This document shows, piece after piece, positions 1-8,602 of a stretch of DNA of 64,000 nt (its first letter is position 1; each line of letters starts with the position of its first letter). The DNA comes from Streptacidiphilus rugosus AM-16 (GTDB taxonomy: Bacteria > Actinomycetota > Actinomycetes > Streptomycetales > Streptomycetaceae): assembly GCF_000744655.1 (NCBI RefSeq), contig NZ_JQMJ01000001.1:310001-374000 (forward strand), read 5' to 3'. Made by a program: the position numbers and the translations under genes. Under the pieces are notes generated by a model, which was given only the letters and a program-made list of their open reading frames with translations, was not told the origin of the DNA and made no database searches.

Positions 1-322
1 CCAGGATCTGGCCGAGCGTCTCGTGCTCCACCGCCGCGGTTGCCGCGCGGCAGGTCACCAGATACGACAACTGGTAGCGGCGCGACGAGTCGCGACGCCC
101 GATGACCGTGCGGGACCCGTCACGGACGTCGGTCCAGCTCGCATTGCGTCGGGTGGGGTCCTCGCACACCTGGTACATGAAGAGGTGCACCACCGGGGCT
201 TGTCCGGCGCCCCCCGGCGGTCGGGGGTCTCCGTCAGCGGGGCTCTGGAAAGTGAGCGTCGCGTCCTGGGGCAGGTGTGGCGCCAGGAACGCGCGCAGGG
301 CTTGGTCCACCTCGTGCAGCAT
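1..322 (-). CDS. DUF4255 / Pvc16-like eCIS protein (partial, cut by window edge)
   Basis: Reading leftward from an ATG at 322, the frame is open to the window edge (about 107 codons). It gives an N-terminus starting MLHEVDQALRAFL, then a Pro/Gly stretch, HLFMYQVCEDPTRRN, and R-x-YQLSYLVT. This is the layout of DUF4255/Pvc16 N-terminal domains, which are encoded in most eCIS clusters and are thought to cap or terminate the sheath-tube. A purine-rich GTGGAAG lies upstream of the ATG. The gene is divergent from the sheath gene; the 188 bp between them (323-510) must hold promoters for both, but I see no clear motif. The C-terminus is outside the window. Confidence 0.8.
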   Translation of the reverse strand, partial: MLHEVDQALRAFLAPHLPQDATLTFQSPADGDPRPPGGAGQAPVVHLFMYQVCEDPTRRNASWTDVRDGSRTVIGRRDSSRRYQLSYLVTCRAATAAVEHETLGQIL

Positions 323-510
323 GCGGCAAGACTTCCACCGTTCGAGCGCGGCCCGGTAGGCGTGATCGGGTGCCCACGGGGTCGTGACCGGCTGCCCGAT
401 GGGGCAGCTTTCGAGGTCCATCGGACCGTCCGTCGGCCCATGGGTCTCCTCCGGTGGCACTGCGACTCTCGGCGGCACCAGTCGTTCCGATCTACCCGCG
501 GGGAGAACGC

Positions 511-2046
511 GTGCCCAGCTATCTGTCACCTGGCGTCTATATGGAGGAAGTGTCCTCCGGGTCCCGACCCATCGAAGGAGTGGGCACGGCGGTTGCCGCG
601 TTCGTCGGCTTCACCGAGAAGGGCCCCTTCAACGAACCGCAGCTCGTCACCAACTGGACCCAGTTCACTCAGACCTTCGGCGGTTTCGTCGAGGGCACGT
701 ATCTCGCCCAGGCCGTCTACGGCTACTTCCAGAACGGCGGCGGCGTCGCGTACGTCGTGCGCGTCGGCAGTGCGGCGGAACCCGAGGCCAAGCCGGCCCG
801 GGCGCAGCTGCCTTCCGGTACCAGCCCGACGCGGCCGGCGTTCGCCGTGCGTGCCCTGACGGCCGGACCGGCCACTGCCGGTCTGGCGGTGGAGGTCGCC
901 GACGCCACCGAGCCGGGTGAGGACAACTTCAAGCTGATCGTCACTCAGGACGGGCAGGTCAAGGAGACCTTCGACAACGTGTCGGTCCGCAAGGGCCCGC
1001 ACAGTGTCATGACGGCCGTGCGAGGCGCCTCCAAGCTGATCACGATCGAGGAGGTCAAGGGCGCGCCGCTGGTGGCACCCGCAAAAGGCAAGGTGGACCT
1101 GGCCGGCGCACCGGCGCCCGCTCCCGCCGCCGTGCCGCAGGTCTCGCCCGACGCCTATGTCGGCAACTCCTCCGACCGCACCGGCTTCGCAGGTCTGGAG
1201 GCCATCGACGAGGTCACCATGCTGTGCGTGCCCGACCTCATGGCCGCCTACCAGAACGGCGGGATCGACCTGGAGGGCCTCAAGGCGGTGCAGCTGGGCA
1301 TGATCGCCCACTGCGAGCTGATGGCCGACCGGGTGGCCGTCCTGGACGCCCCGCCCGGCATGAACGCCCAGCAGGTCAAGACCTGGCGGCAGGAGACGGC
1401 CGGTTACGACTCCAAGTACGCGGCCCTGTACTGGCCCTGGGTCAAGGTCATGGATCCGCAGTCCGGCAAGGCCGTGCACGTGCCGCCCTCGGGCCACATG
1501 GCCGGCATCTGGGCGCGCAACGACGCCAGCCGGGGTGTTCACAAGGCACCAGCGAACGAGATCGTGCGTGGCGCGATCTCGGTGGAGCTGAACATCACCA
1601 AGGGGGAGCACGACCAGCTCAACCCGCTCGGCATCAACTGCATCCGGGCCTTCCCCGGTCAGGGCATCCGGGTCTGGGGCGCGCGGACGCTCTCCAGTGA
1701 CCCCGAGTGGCGCTACCTCAACGTCCGACGGCTGTTCAACTTCGTGGAGGAGTCCATCCTCCAGGGCACCAACTGGGTGGTGTTCGAGCCCAACGACCCC
1801 AAGTTGTGGGACTCGGTCAAGCGCACCATCACCATGTTCCTGCGCACGCAGTGGCGCGCCGGCGCCCTGTTCGGCCGCTCGCCGGACCAGGCGTTCTTCG
1901 TCAAGTGCGACGAGGAGAACAACCCCGGATCCAGCCGGGACCAGGGAATCCTCAACGTCGAGATCGGCATCGCCCCGGTCAAGCCCGCCGAGTTCGTGGT
2001 CTTCAGGATCTCCCAGTTCGCCGACGGCTCCGGACTCGAGGAGTAG
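511..2046 (+). CDS. eCIS contractile sheath protein (phage tail sheath family)
   Basis: 511 aa. It polymerises around the tube and contracts to drive it. The N-terminus SYLSPGVYMEEVSSGSRPIEG is the classic tail-sheath start, and the C-terminal part (WRYLNVRRLFNFVEESI, then FEPNDPKLWDSVKRTI and a final FRISQ) is the conserved sheath core. I place the start at GTG 511 because GGGGAG lies just upstream and homologous sheaths begin at this motif; the frame stays open to 454 but that extension looks unnatural. The middle (about residues 95-220) is an Ala/Pro-rich variable domain expected on the outer surface. It is the first gene of the rightward eCIS operon, followed after 52 bp by the tube gene. 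Confidence 0.95.
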   Translation: MPSYLSPGVYMEEVSSGSRPIEGVGTAVAAFVGFTEKGPFNEPQLVTNWTQFTQTFGGFVEGTYLAQAVYGYFQNGGGVAYVVRVGSAAEPEAKPARAQLPSGTSPTRPAFAVRALTAGPATAGLAVEVADATEPGEDNFKLIVTQDGQVKETFDNVSVRKGPHSVMTAVRGASKLITIEEVKGAPLVAPAKGKVDLAGAPAPAPAAVPQVSPDAYVGNSSDRTGFAGLEAIDEVTMLCVPDLMAAYQNGGIDLEGLKAVQLGMIAHCELMADRVAVLDAPPGMNAQQVKTWRQETAGYDSKYAALYWPWVKVMDPQSGKAVHVPPSGHMAGIWARNDASRGVHKAPANEIVRGAISVELNITKGEHDQLNPLGINCIRAFPGQGIRVWGARTLSSDPEWRYLNVRRLFNFVEESILQGTNWVVFEPNDPKLWDSVKRTITMFLRTQWRAGALFGRSPDQAFFVKCDEENNPGSSRDQGILNVEIGIAPVKPAEFVVFRISQFADGSGLEE

Positions 2047-2098
2047 CGGCGCCCAGCCCACCGCCACCGTACGCCAGTTGTTTGGAAGGAAGTGAACC

Positions 2099-2560
2099 AT
2101 GCCCCCAGGCCTGGGTCCCGGGCAGCCCGAGGATGCCCTTACCGCTGCAAGGTTCTCCGTCGTGATCGACGGGTACGAGATCGCCTCGTTCCAGGAGCTG
2201 TCCGGCATCACCACCGAGGTCGAGCCGGTCGACTACCTGTCCTCCTCCGACAAGGAGGTCATCTTCAAGAAGCTCCCCGGTAAGCGCAAGCCGCCGACCA
2301 TCATCCTCAAGCGAGGCAAGACCTCGGGGGTGGAGCTGTGGTCCTGGCACCAGAGCGTGCTGGCAGGGGACATCGTCGCCGCTCGTAAGAGCGCGTCCCT
2401 GGTGATGTACAACTTCGACGGCCAGCCCGTCGCGCGCTACTACCTGGAGCACGCCTGGCCGTGCAAGCTCGAGGTCAGCGCGCTGAAGGCCGGTGTCAGT
2501 GAGGTCCTTATGGAGACCGTGACCATCGTGTGTGAGAACCTGCAGCGGGTGGCGCCGTGA
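2099..2560 (+). CDS. eCIS inner tube protein (phage tail tube, gp19/Pvc1 type)
   Basis: 153 aa, the usual length for this family; monomers stack as hexameric rings inside the sheath. Visible hallmarks are AARFSVVIDGYEIASFQELSGI near the N-terminus, the LKRGKTSGVELWSWHQ segment and a C-terminal VLMETVTIVCENLQRV strand. A strong GGAAGGAAG ribosome site precedes ATG 2099. The stop overlaps the start of the next gene by 4 bp, which implies translational coupling. Confidence 0.93.
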   Translation: MPPGLGPGQPEDALTAARFSVVIDGYEIASFQELSGITTEVEPVDYLSSSDKEVIFKKLPGKRKPPTIILKRGKTSGVELWSWHQSVLAGDIVAARKSASLVMYNFDGQPVARYYLEHAWPCKLEVSALKAGVSEVLMETVTIVCENLQRVAP

Positions 2561-2952
2561 CCATGATCGCGCCAGAGACCACCCTGCGCACCGAGTACCC
2601 CTTCGTGCTTCCCCGCGGCTTCGTGGACGAGCACGGCACTGTCCACCGTGAAGGCGTCATGCGGCTGGCCACGGCCAGGGACGAGCTGGCCCCCCAGACC
2701 GACCAGCGGGTCCGGCAGAACCCGGCCTACCTCACAGTCCTGCTCCTGGAGCGGACCGTGACGAAGCTGGGCACCCTGCCGGCGGTCGACACCTTCGTCG
2801 TGGAGAACCTCTTCGCCTCCGACCTGGCCTTCCTGCAGGACCTGTACCGCAGGGTCAACCAGGAGGGCCACACCGAGGCCGCCGTCACGTGTCCCTCGTG
2901 CGGTCATGACTTTGCGGTGGACATCGCCGGTGATGCCTCGGGGGGATCTTGA
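2557..2952 (+). CDS. eCIS tail-assembly-chaperone-like protein with C-terminal CxxC
   Basis: 131 aa. The pattern (LP-R-GFVDE-G-VHREGVMRLAT..D...., then LLLERTVTKLGTLP and LFASDLAFLQDLYRRVN) is that of small phage tail assembly proteins found between tube and tape-measure genes. It ends in a CPSCGH motif at about residues 112-117, only half of a zinc ribbon, so metal binding would need a partner or dimer. It overlaps the tube gene upstream and the DUF6760 gene downstream (TGATG). Its role in eCIS assembly is inferred from position. Confidence 0.75.
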   Translation: MTMIAPETTLRTEYPFVLPRGFVDEHGTVHREGVMRLATARDELAPQTDQRVRQNPAYLTVLLLERTVTKLGTLPAVDTFVVENLFASDLAFLQDLYRRVNQEGHTEAAVTCPSCGHDFAVDIAGDASGGS

Positions 2953-3101
2953 TGTACGCGGCTGACCGGCTCTGGGAAGAGGCCGCGTACATCGCCTATT
3001 ACCTGCACTGGTCGCTGGATTCGATCCTCGACCTCGAGCACCCGGTCCGCGAGCGCGTCATCGACGAGATCGGACACATCCACACCCGCCTCGGTGGCTG
3101 A
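2952..3101 (+). CDS. DUF6760-type eCIS mini-protein
   Basis: 49 aa, starting at ATG 2952 inside the TGATG junction with the preceding gene. The sequence (WEEAAYIAYYLHWSLDSILD followed by LEHP.R.RV..EI) matches the short DUF6760 proteins seen at this place in actinobacterial eCIS loci. The overlap and the conserved helical pattern argue for real coding. The function is unknown; by analogy with phage gpG/gpGT-type chaperones it may act with the preceding protein. Confidence 0.8.
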   Translation: MYAADRLWEEAAYIAYYLHWSLDSILDLEHPVRERVIDEIGHIHTRLGG

Positions 3102-3154
3102 CGCCAACCACCACCGAGTGCGGCCGTTGTTCCCGTTGAGGAAGGTCACCTTCG

Positions 3155-6100
3155 ATGCGCTGGTCCCTGCGCCGCAATTCCAGTCGAGCGGACGCCGACA
3201 CCGAGGGGGCGGCGACCGAAGTCGCCGCGCCGGGCCCGGCGCCGGCCGGCCAGGGGCCATCGGGGGGCCCATCCGCCCCTGCCCCAGGCCCGCGGCGGTC
3301 CTGGCGTGGGACTCCGGTGCTGCGCCCCACCGTCGCGCCCGAGCCACCACTGGTGGGTGCGCGCGCTTTCGCCCTGCCCGAGGTCAGCGGGACGCGCAGC
3401 CTGCTGCACCTGCGCCCTGCTGCGCCTGCACTGGTGGCAGAGACTCCGAACGGCCTGGTGACCGGCCTGGCGCGGCCCCTGGCACCGGAGCCGGACACAC
3501 CCGCGACCTTCGCGCCGTCCCCCACACAGCTGGCCGCGGAGCCGTCCGCGGCCACACCGCACGAGTCCCAGCCGCTGACGCTCGCCCCGCTTCCACGGCC
3601 CGCAGCGGTGTCGCCCCCCTCCGCACCCGCGCCGCTGACCCAGGCCACGGACGCCTACGTCGGTCCCGCCCAGGCCCCGGCCGAGCCCTACCGTGCCCCC
3701 GTGTGGCTGCGCGCGGCCGCCACGATGCCATGGGCCGCACCCATCTTGGACAGCGTCGCGGACACGGACAGTCCCACCGACACGCTTCCCGATCTCCCGC
3801 TGCCGCTCACCACCTGGGCGACGCCCAACGGTCCCACGCCGCCCTCCGCGGCAACCCAGGCCGCAGGCCGTGATCTTCCGGCGCTGCCCACCGCGCCGCA
3901 GTCCGTCCGGCGCCGCAACCTCGCGGACAGCCGCAGGGTCGGACTGGGTTCCCCCACCAGCCTCACCTCCCAGCCCGCCACCGCGCAGACGCCGACGGAG
4001 GCCGCTCCGCCGCTGGTGCACGAGGCGCAGGCGCAGGAGGAGGACGACGAGCCCGGCGAGGGCCACATCCCCCAGGCGCTGCCGCCGCCACCTCCGCCGC
4101 TCACACCGTCACCGCCCCCGACAGTGCCGCACCGCGAGCCCTCGGACAGGCCGGTCCCCTCGGCGCCGGTCCACCCTCCGCTCGTGCATCCTGCCGCGCC
4201 TCCACCTCCGCCCGCCCCCGAGCCGGTGGTTGTGCAGCTGCCCTTTCCTGTCTCCGAATCGCTGCCTGCGAGCCTCCCGACGCCGGTCGCGGCCAGTGCG
4301 CAGTCGGCCACCCCCGTCTACGTCTCCGCCCCCGGGCCCTCCGCGCAGGCCCCGCTGCCGTCTGTGCCGGTCCGTCTGCCCACCGACCCGCCCGACGTCG
4401 AGCGGGTTCCCCAGTCCATGGCGGCCGCCTTCAAGTCCTCATTCGGCGCGGAGGTCTCCCGCGTGCCGATCTACCGGGGCCCTGAGGCGTCCTCGGAGGC
4501 CCGCCGCCTCAAGGCCCACGCCTTCGCGCGCGGCGGCGCGGTGTTCCTGCCGGCCGAGGCGGGCCCCCTCAACGCGCCGCACGCTCGCGGACTGCTCGGT
4601 CACGAACTGATGCACGTCGTCCAGCAGCGCTCCCTGGGCCATGCCCTGCCGCCCGAGCACACTGCTCACGGGCGCGCGCTCGAGCAGCAAGCAAGAGGAG
4701 CACAGGCCCTGTTCGGCAGCGGCTCCGCCGCTTCCCCAGCGCCGCTCACGCACGCCCCCACGGTCCAGGCGCCGACGCTGGATGCGGGCCGCTACGCCGG
4801 CCAGGTCGCCGAAGCGCTGATCCAGATGGGCCTGGCCCACCGCGACGGCAGCGGCAACATCGTCTACGGCGCCGAGGCTCTCGACCACGTCGACAGCAGC
4901 GCGCCTGCTGCCCAGCGACTTGATGACAAGGAGGAAGGCACCGCGGGCGGTGCCGAGGAGCAGGCGGCGAAGTTCCTGGACTTCAAGCTGAGGGGCGCTG
5001 CGGCCTACCACGGGGAGGATCCCTACGAAAGCTTGGACGCACTGCTGCGGAAGCATCCTGAGCAGGTTGAGGCGGTTCAAGCCGAAGTGGAGCTGTGGGG
5101 GGGCGCCACCACCGAGCAGCTGCAGGACAAGGAATGGCTGCGCAGGGCGAAGTTGGCGGCTTACCACAATATCGGTCGGACCATCGATGAGAACAACATG
5201 TCCGATTCGGACAAGAAAAAGTTCGAGAAGGAGGTCGACGAGGAGTATTCGCGCCTGAAGGACTGGGTGGCTGCCGGTGGCAGCGGTGACCAGTTCTCAG
5301 AGAACCGCGTTCCGCCGGTGATCGGTCTGAAGGACACAGAAGCCAGGCGCGTACTTGAGAAGCTGACGGCAAAACTGGGGAAGGACCGGGTTCTGTGGAA
5401 GTCACAGCCCAGTCGCGTCAAGAAGGGGTTGGTCATCCATGTCAGCCCCGGCGAGGGAGCCTTCATCGAGCTGCCGGAGGACGACTCCCACAACACGGGA
5501 CCCCTGCTGCTCGTGGTGGTGTCCGCGGGGCTCGAGGGCGCCGAGCAGCGCGGGAAGGCTCTGGCGGGTGAGTTGGCCCTCGGAGCCATGAACATGGTGC
5601 AGGGCATGCTGGGCAAGCGCCTCAGCGCCGACAAGAGTCGTGAACTTCGGGAGTACTTCGTCGGCTCGTCGGAGATCGCCGGCAAGAAAGCCCCCGGGGG
5701 CGACTCAGGAGGTGCGGTCGGCCTCACCGGGACTGCGCCCGAGGACACGGATGACGCCGCCGGTTCCGAGCCGCAAGGCCCCGCTGAAAAGGCCAAGGGG
5801 TTCGTCCTCGGCGGCGCACGGCAGTCCTGGTCGGCCAAGGCCGGAGAAGGCGGCGAAGTCGGCGGCGCCGGTTCGGGGGGAGGCTCCTCTGCGCCTGGTG
5901 GGGGTGGTACGTCCGGGGCGGTTCCGGGACCCGCGGCCGTGGCCGCGGGCGGGGCTTGCTCGGCCCTGAGCTGGCGGCTGTTCCGGGGGCTGAGGGGGAG
6001 GAGCCGGAGGAGGCCGGGGACGTCGAGGAGGCTGTCGCCACCGCGGCGGTGAAGGCCGCGTCCAAGAAGAGCGCCGTAGCTACGAAGAAGCCCGAGCCCA

Positions 6101-6732
6101 AACCGGTCCGCATGCCGGATCTGGTCGGACTGAGCAAGAACGAGGCCGTGCGCCAGCTGAAGGCGCTGCACATCAAGCCCGAAATCCGCACGCAGATGAG
6201 CGCCCACAAGCCGGACACGGTGCTGGAGAGCCTTCCGGTCGCGGGCGAGCTCGTGGGCTACACGCTGACCCTCCCGGGCGAGACGGAGCCCAAGCTCGAC
6301 CTGGTCCCGGTCATGCTCGTCGTGTCGGAGAAGTTCCACGGTGTCGGGGACAGGTTCCGCGGACTTGCCGCCAACCTGGGCGCGGCCGCCTACTCGATGG
6401 CTCATCGGCCCCTTGGGCTTCCCGTTGAGGCACACGAGCTGCAGAACGTCCGTGGCAAGTTCGGGGTATTCAACCAGGGCTTCAGGATGCAGGACGAGCC
6501 GGAACGCTCCTACAACAAGGACGAGCCGGTCTTCGACGTCGAGACCGAAACCAGGACGTATTCGGCCCCGGCTGCCCAAAAGGCAGCAGCCGAAGGCTCG
6601 GCCCTGGAGAACAATCCGCTGCTCGAACTCGACGACGACGACCTCATAGACCTGAGCCGTCAATTGCATCCGCACATCAGCAGACTGATCACGCACGACA
6701 GCAAGATGAACAACGAAGCAAACGGCCGTTAG
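3155..6732 (+). CDS. DUF4157 (eCIS core) HELMH protein with PASTA-like tail, split by a frameshift
   Basis: A large protein with GAGGAAGG before ATG 3155. Residues about 1-410 are Pro/Ala-rich and disordered. Residues about 415-520 are a DUF4157 domain with a zincin-like HELMHVVQQ motif (HELMH at 483-487), the 'eCIS core' domain carried by many eCIS-associated proteins and toxins. The middle is charged and helical. As deposited, the frame runs into nonsense and stops at 6052, while the adjacent frame is good from about 5955 to 6732. Adding one G to the G run at 5951-5954 joins them into about 1192 aa. The joined C-terminus has a PASTA-like unit (MPDLVGLSKNEAVRQL) at about 983-1045. Either an assembly error, a real mutation or a -1 shift explains the split. 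It could be cargo, a processing protease or a structural scaffold; I cannot tell which. Confidence 0.8.
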
Positions 6733-6786
6733 CCCTGCCCCCACGAGGCAGCAGAAACCGGCCGGGAAGATCAGAGGAAGGACATC

Positions 6787-7287
6787 ATGTCAACGAATTT
6801 CGATGGTCTGGCACTTGCCAACCGCTTCAAGGTGGTCCTGGACGACGGGAAGATCGACCTCGGCTACTGGTCGACGGCGGGCGGCCTCGACGTGAGCTGG
6901 GAACTGTGCCAGTACCGCGCCGGTGACACGGGCAACGGGCGCACCTACTACCCGGGGTTCACCAAGTATTCCGACATCGTGCTCACTCGCGCCGCGTGCC
7001 TGGACAGCCAGAAGGTCAGGGCTTGGCTCTCCGACAAATCGATCAAGAACTCGATTGCGAAGTCCACCGGGGAGATCTACCTGGCCAACAGTGAAGGGCA
7101 GATGGTCATGTCGTGGAAGCTGATGGCCGTGATGCCGCTCAAGTGGGCGGTCGACAAGTTCGACGCGAGCGCGAGCAAAGTCGCCATCGAGACTCTCACC
7201 CTCACCCACGAGGGATTCCTCGACGATTCCGCCACATTCGACCTCACGCAGTACAGTCCGGCCGGGAACGGCGGCCTCCAAGGCTAA
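6787..7287 (+). CDS. eCIS tube-related protein (gp19-like, tube initiator / Pvc5-type)
   Basis: 166 aa. It has the same fold signature as the tube protein: LANRFKVVLDDGKIDLGYWS at the start, GGLDVSWE, MSWKLMAVMPLKW and a final KVAIETLTLTHEGF. In eCIS and phage such paralogs form the first rings between baseplate hub and tube. AGAGGAAGG precedes ATG 6787. It is followed 16 bp later by a second paralog, so this cluster carries three tube-fold genes. Confidence 0.85.
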   Translation: MSTNFDGLALANRFKVVLDDGKIDLGYWSTAGGLDVSWELCQYRAGDTGNGRTYYPGFTKYSDIVLTRAACLDSQKVRAWLSDKSIKNSIAKSTGEIYLANSEGQMVMSWKLMAVMPLKWAVDKFDASASKVAIETLTLTHEGFLDDSATFDLTQYSPAGNGGLQG

Positions 7288-7303
7288 TTGGTGATGATGC
7301 ACC

Positions 7304-7894
7304 GTGAGCGATATTTCGACACCCACCTTCAGTGATGAGATCACCGCTGAGGTCGCCAGCCAGAAGACCCATGCGGGGCTGAGCCAGGTCGAGCGCGATC
7401 ATGCGGAGCGGGACGCCTATGCGGGCCGGAAGGAGGTCGCGCTCGGCATCAACGCGCGTTTCTTCGTGTCGGTCGGGAATCTTTCCCTCGGCGCGTGGAA
7501 GAGCTGTAAAGGACTCAGTGTCACCTTCGAGAGTGAACCGCTCTACGAGGGCGGCAATTACGAGTCGCCGGCGGCCATGCTCGCCAAGCAGCTCAAATAC
7601 AACACGATCACTCTGCAGCGCGCGATGCATCCGGTCGATTCGGCCGCGGTCCAGAAATGGCTCAAGGACCGGGCCAGGAGCTGGATGCACCAGTGGTGGG
7701 ACATCAACGACCAGGTGTGGCCGGGAGACACCATGGCGATCACGCTGGGCGATTCGTCCATGCACGCCGTGGCCACGTGGAATCTGAACGGTGTCTACCC
7801 CTCGAAGTGGTCGGGCCCCGAGATGGACGCGATGGGAAGCGGGGCCGTCGCCCTGGAGACGTTGGAGCTGGTCCACAAGGGATTCCTGATGTAG
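7304..7894 (+). CDS. eCIS tube-related protein 2 (gp19-like baseplate adaptor)
   Basis: 196 aa from GTG 7304; the ribosome site is weak. A charged N-terminal extension of about 45 residues is followed by the tube-fold pattern FFVSVGNLSLGAWKSCKGLS, then ITLQRAMHPVDS, WNLNGVYPSKWSGPEM and ALETLELVHKGF. By family this is a tube-initiation or hub adaptor ring that joins the spike to the tube. It lies between the first paralog and the LysM protein, the same order as in other eCIS loci. Confidence 0.83.
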   Translation: MSDISTPTFSDEITAEVASQKTHAGLSQVERDHAERDAYAGRKEVALGINARFFVSVGNLSLGAWKSCKGLSVTFESEPLYEGGNYESPAAMLAKQLKYNTITLQRAMHPVDSAAVQKWLKDRARSWMHQWWDINDQVWPGDTMAITLGDSSMHAVATWNLNGVYPSKWSGPEMDAMGSGAVALETLELVHKGFLM

Positions 7895-7903
7895 GCGGAT
7901 GGC

Positions 7904-8602
7904 ATGATCGATCTGAGTGAGTACGAAAATTGGGACAGCGGTGACAAGGCGATGCTCATCGGCCTGGACCTCACCGACCTGGCTCCGCTGGTTTTCAATT
8001 ACAACCCCCTGGAGATCGGCTACTCCCGCAACGCACAGACCAAGACCCAGGCCACGAGCGGAAAGCCTCACCCGGTCTACTGCAAGACCTCACCGGCGAA
8101 GATCACCCTCAGCGACGTGACCCTTGAAGGCCTGGACACCAAACTGCGGTGCGAAGCGCTGATCGGGTGGACCATCCCGGCATCGAGCTCCATCTTGGCG
8201 GAGGTCATGAGCCTGGGCACCGAACTGCCGCCCCTGATGTTCATCTGGGGGCCGCCGGTGGAGGGTTTCGTCAAATTCGTCAACCTCACCGACTGCTCGA
8301 TCAAGTTCACCCGCTTCACAGCCATCGGCATCCCCATCCGCGCCAAGATCAGTATGACGCTCACGGAAATCTCCATCCTCGATCTCCCGACCAACCCCAC
8401 CTCCGGCGGCCTTCCCGGACGCGGGGCTCACCTGGTGCGCCAAGGAGAGAGCCTGCCGGCGATCACCAAGAAGGCCTACGGGCACCCCCGGAACTGGCGT
8501 GCCCTGGCGCGGGCCAATGAGATCGAGGACCCGCTGCGCACGAAGCCCGGTCAGTACGTCTACCTGCCGAACACAAGCGAGTTCACCGAGGAGGAGGTCT
8601 GA
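7904..8602 (+). CDS. eCIS LysM-domain baseplate protein (Pvc7-like)
   Basis: 232 aa. The N-terminal two-thirds contain the hub-type beta motif (LAPLVFNYNPLEIGYSRNAQ). Residues about 175-225 form a LysM domain (HLVRQGESLPAITKKAYG ... PGQYVYLPN). In phage (gp53-like) and eCIS, LysM baseplate proteins clamp the wedge onto the hub; here the domain is structural and not evidence of cell-wall binding. The stop codon overlaps the start of the spike gene (TGATG at 8600-8604). Confidence 0.9.
   Translation: MIDLSEYENWDSGDKAMLIGLDLTDLAPLVFNYNPLEIGYSRNAQTKTQATSGKPHPVYCKTSPAKITLSDVTLEGLDTKLRCEALIGWTIPASSSILAEVMSLGTELPPLMFIWGPPVEGFVKFVNLTDCSIKFTRFTAIGIPIRAKISMTLTEISILDLPTNPTSGGLPGRGAHLVRQGESLPAITKKAYGHPRNWRALARANEIEDPLRTKPGQYVYLPNTSEFTEEEV

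Noticed and set aside
2003-2452. Reverse-strand frames over the eCIS genes (many of 100-560 codons)
   Set aside because: They are GC-bias shadows: Arg/His/Gly-rich, no ribosome sites, and fully covered by well-identified structural genes.
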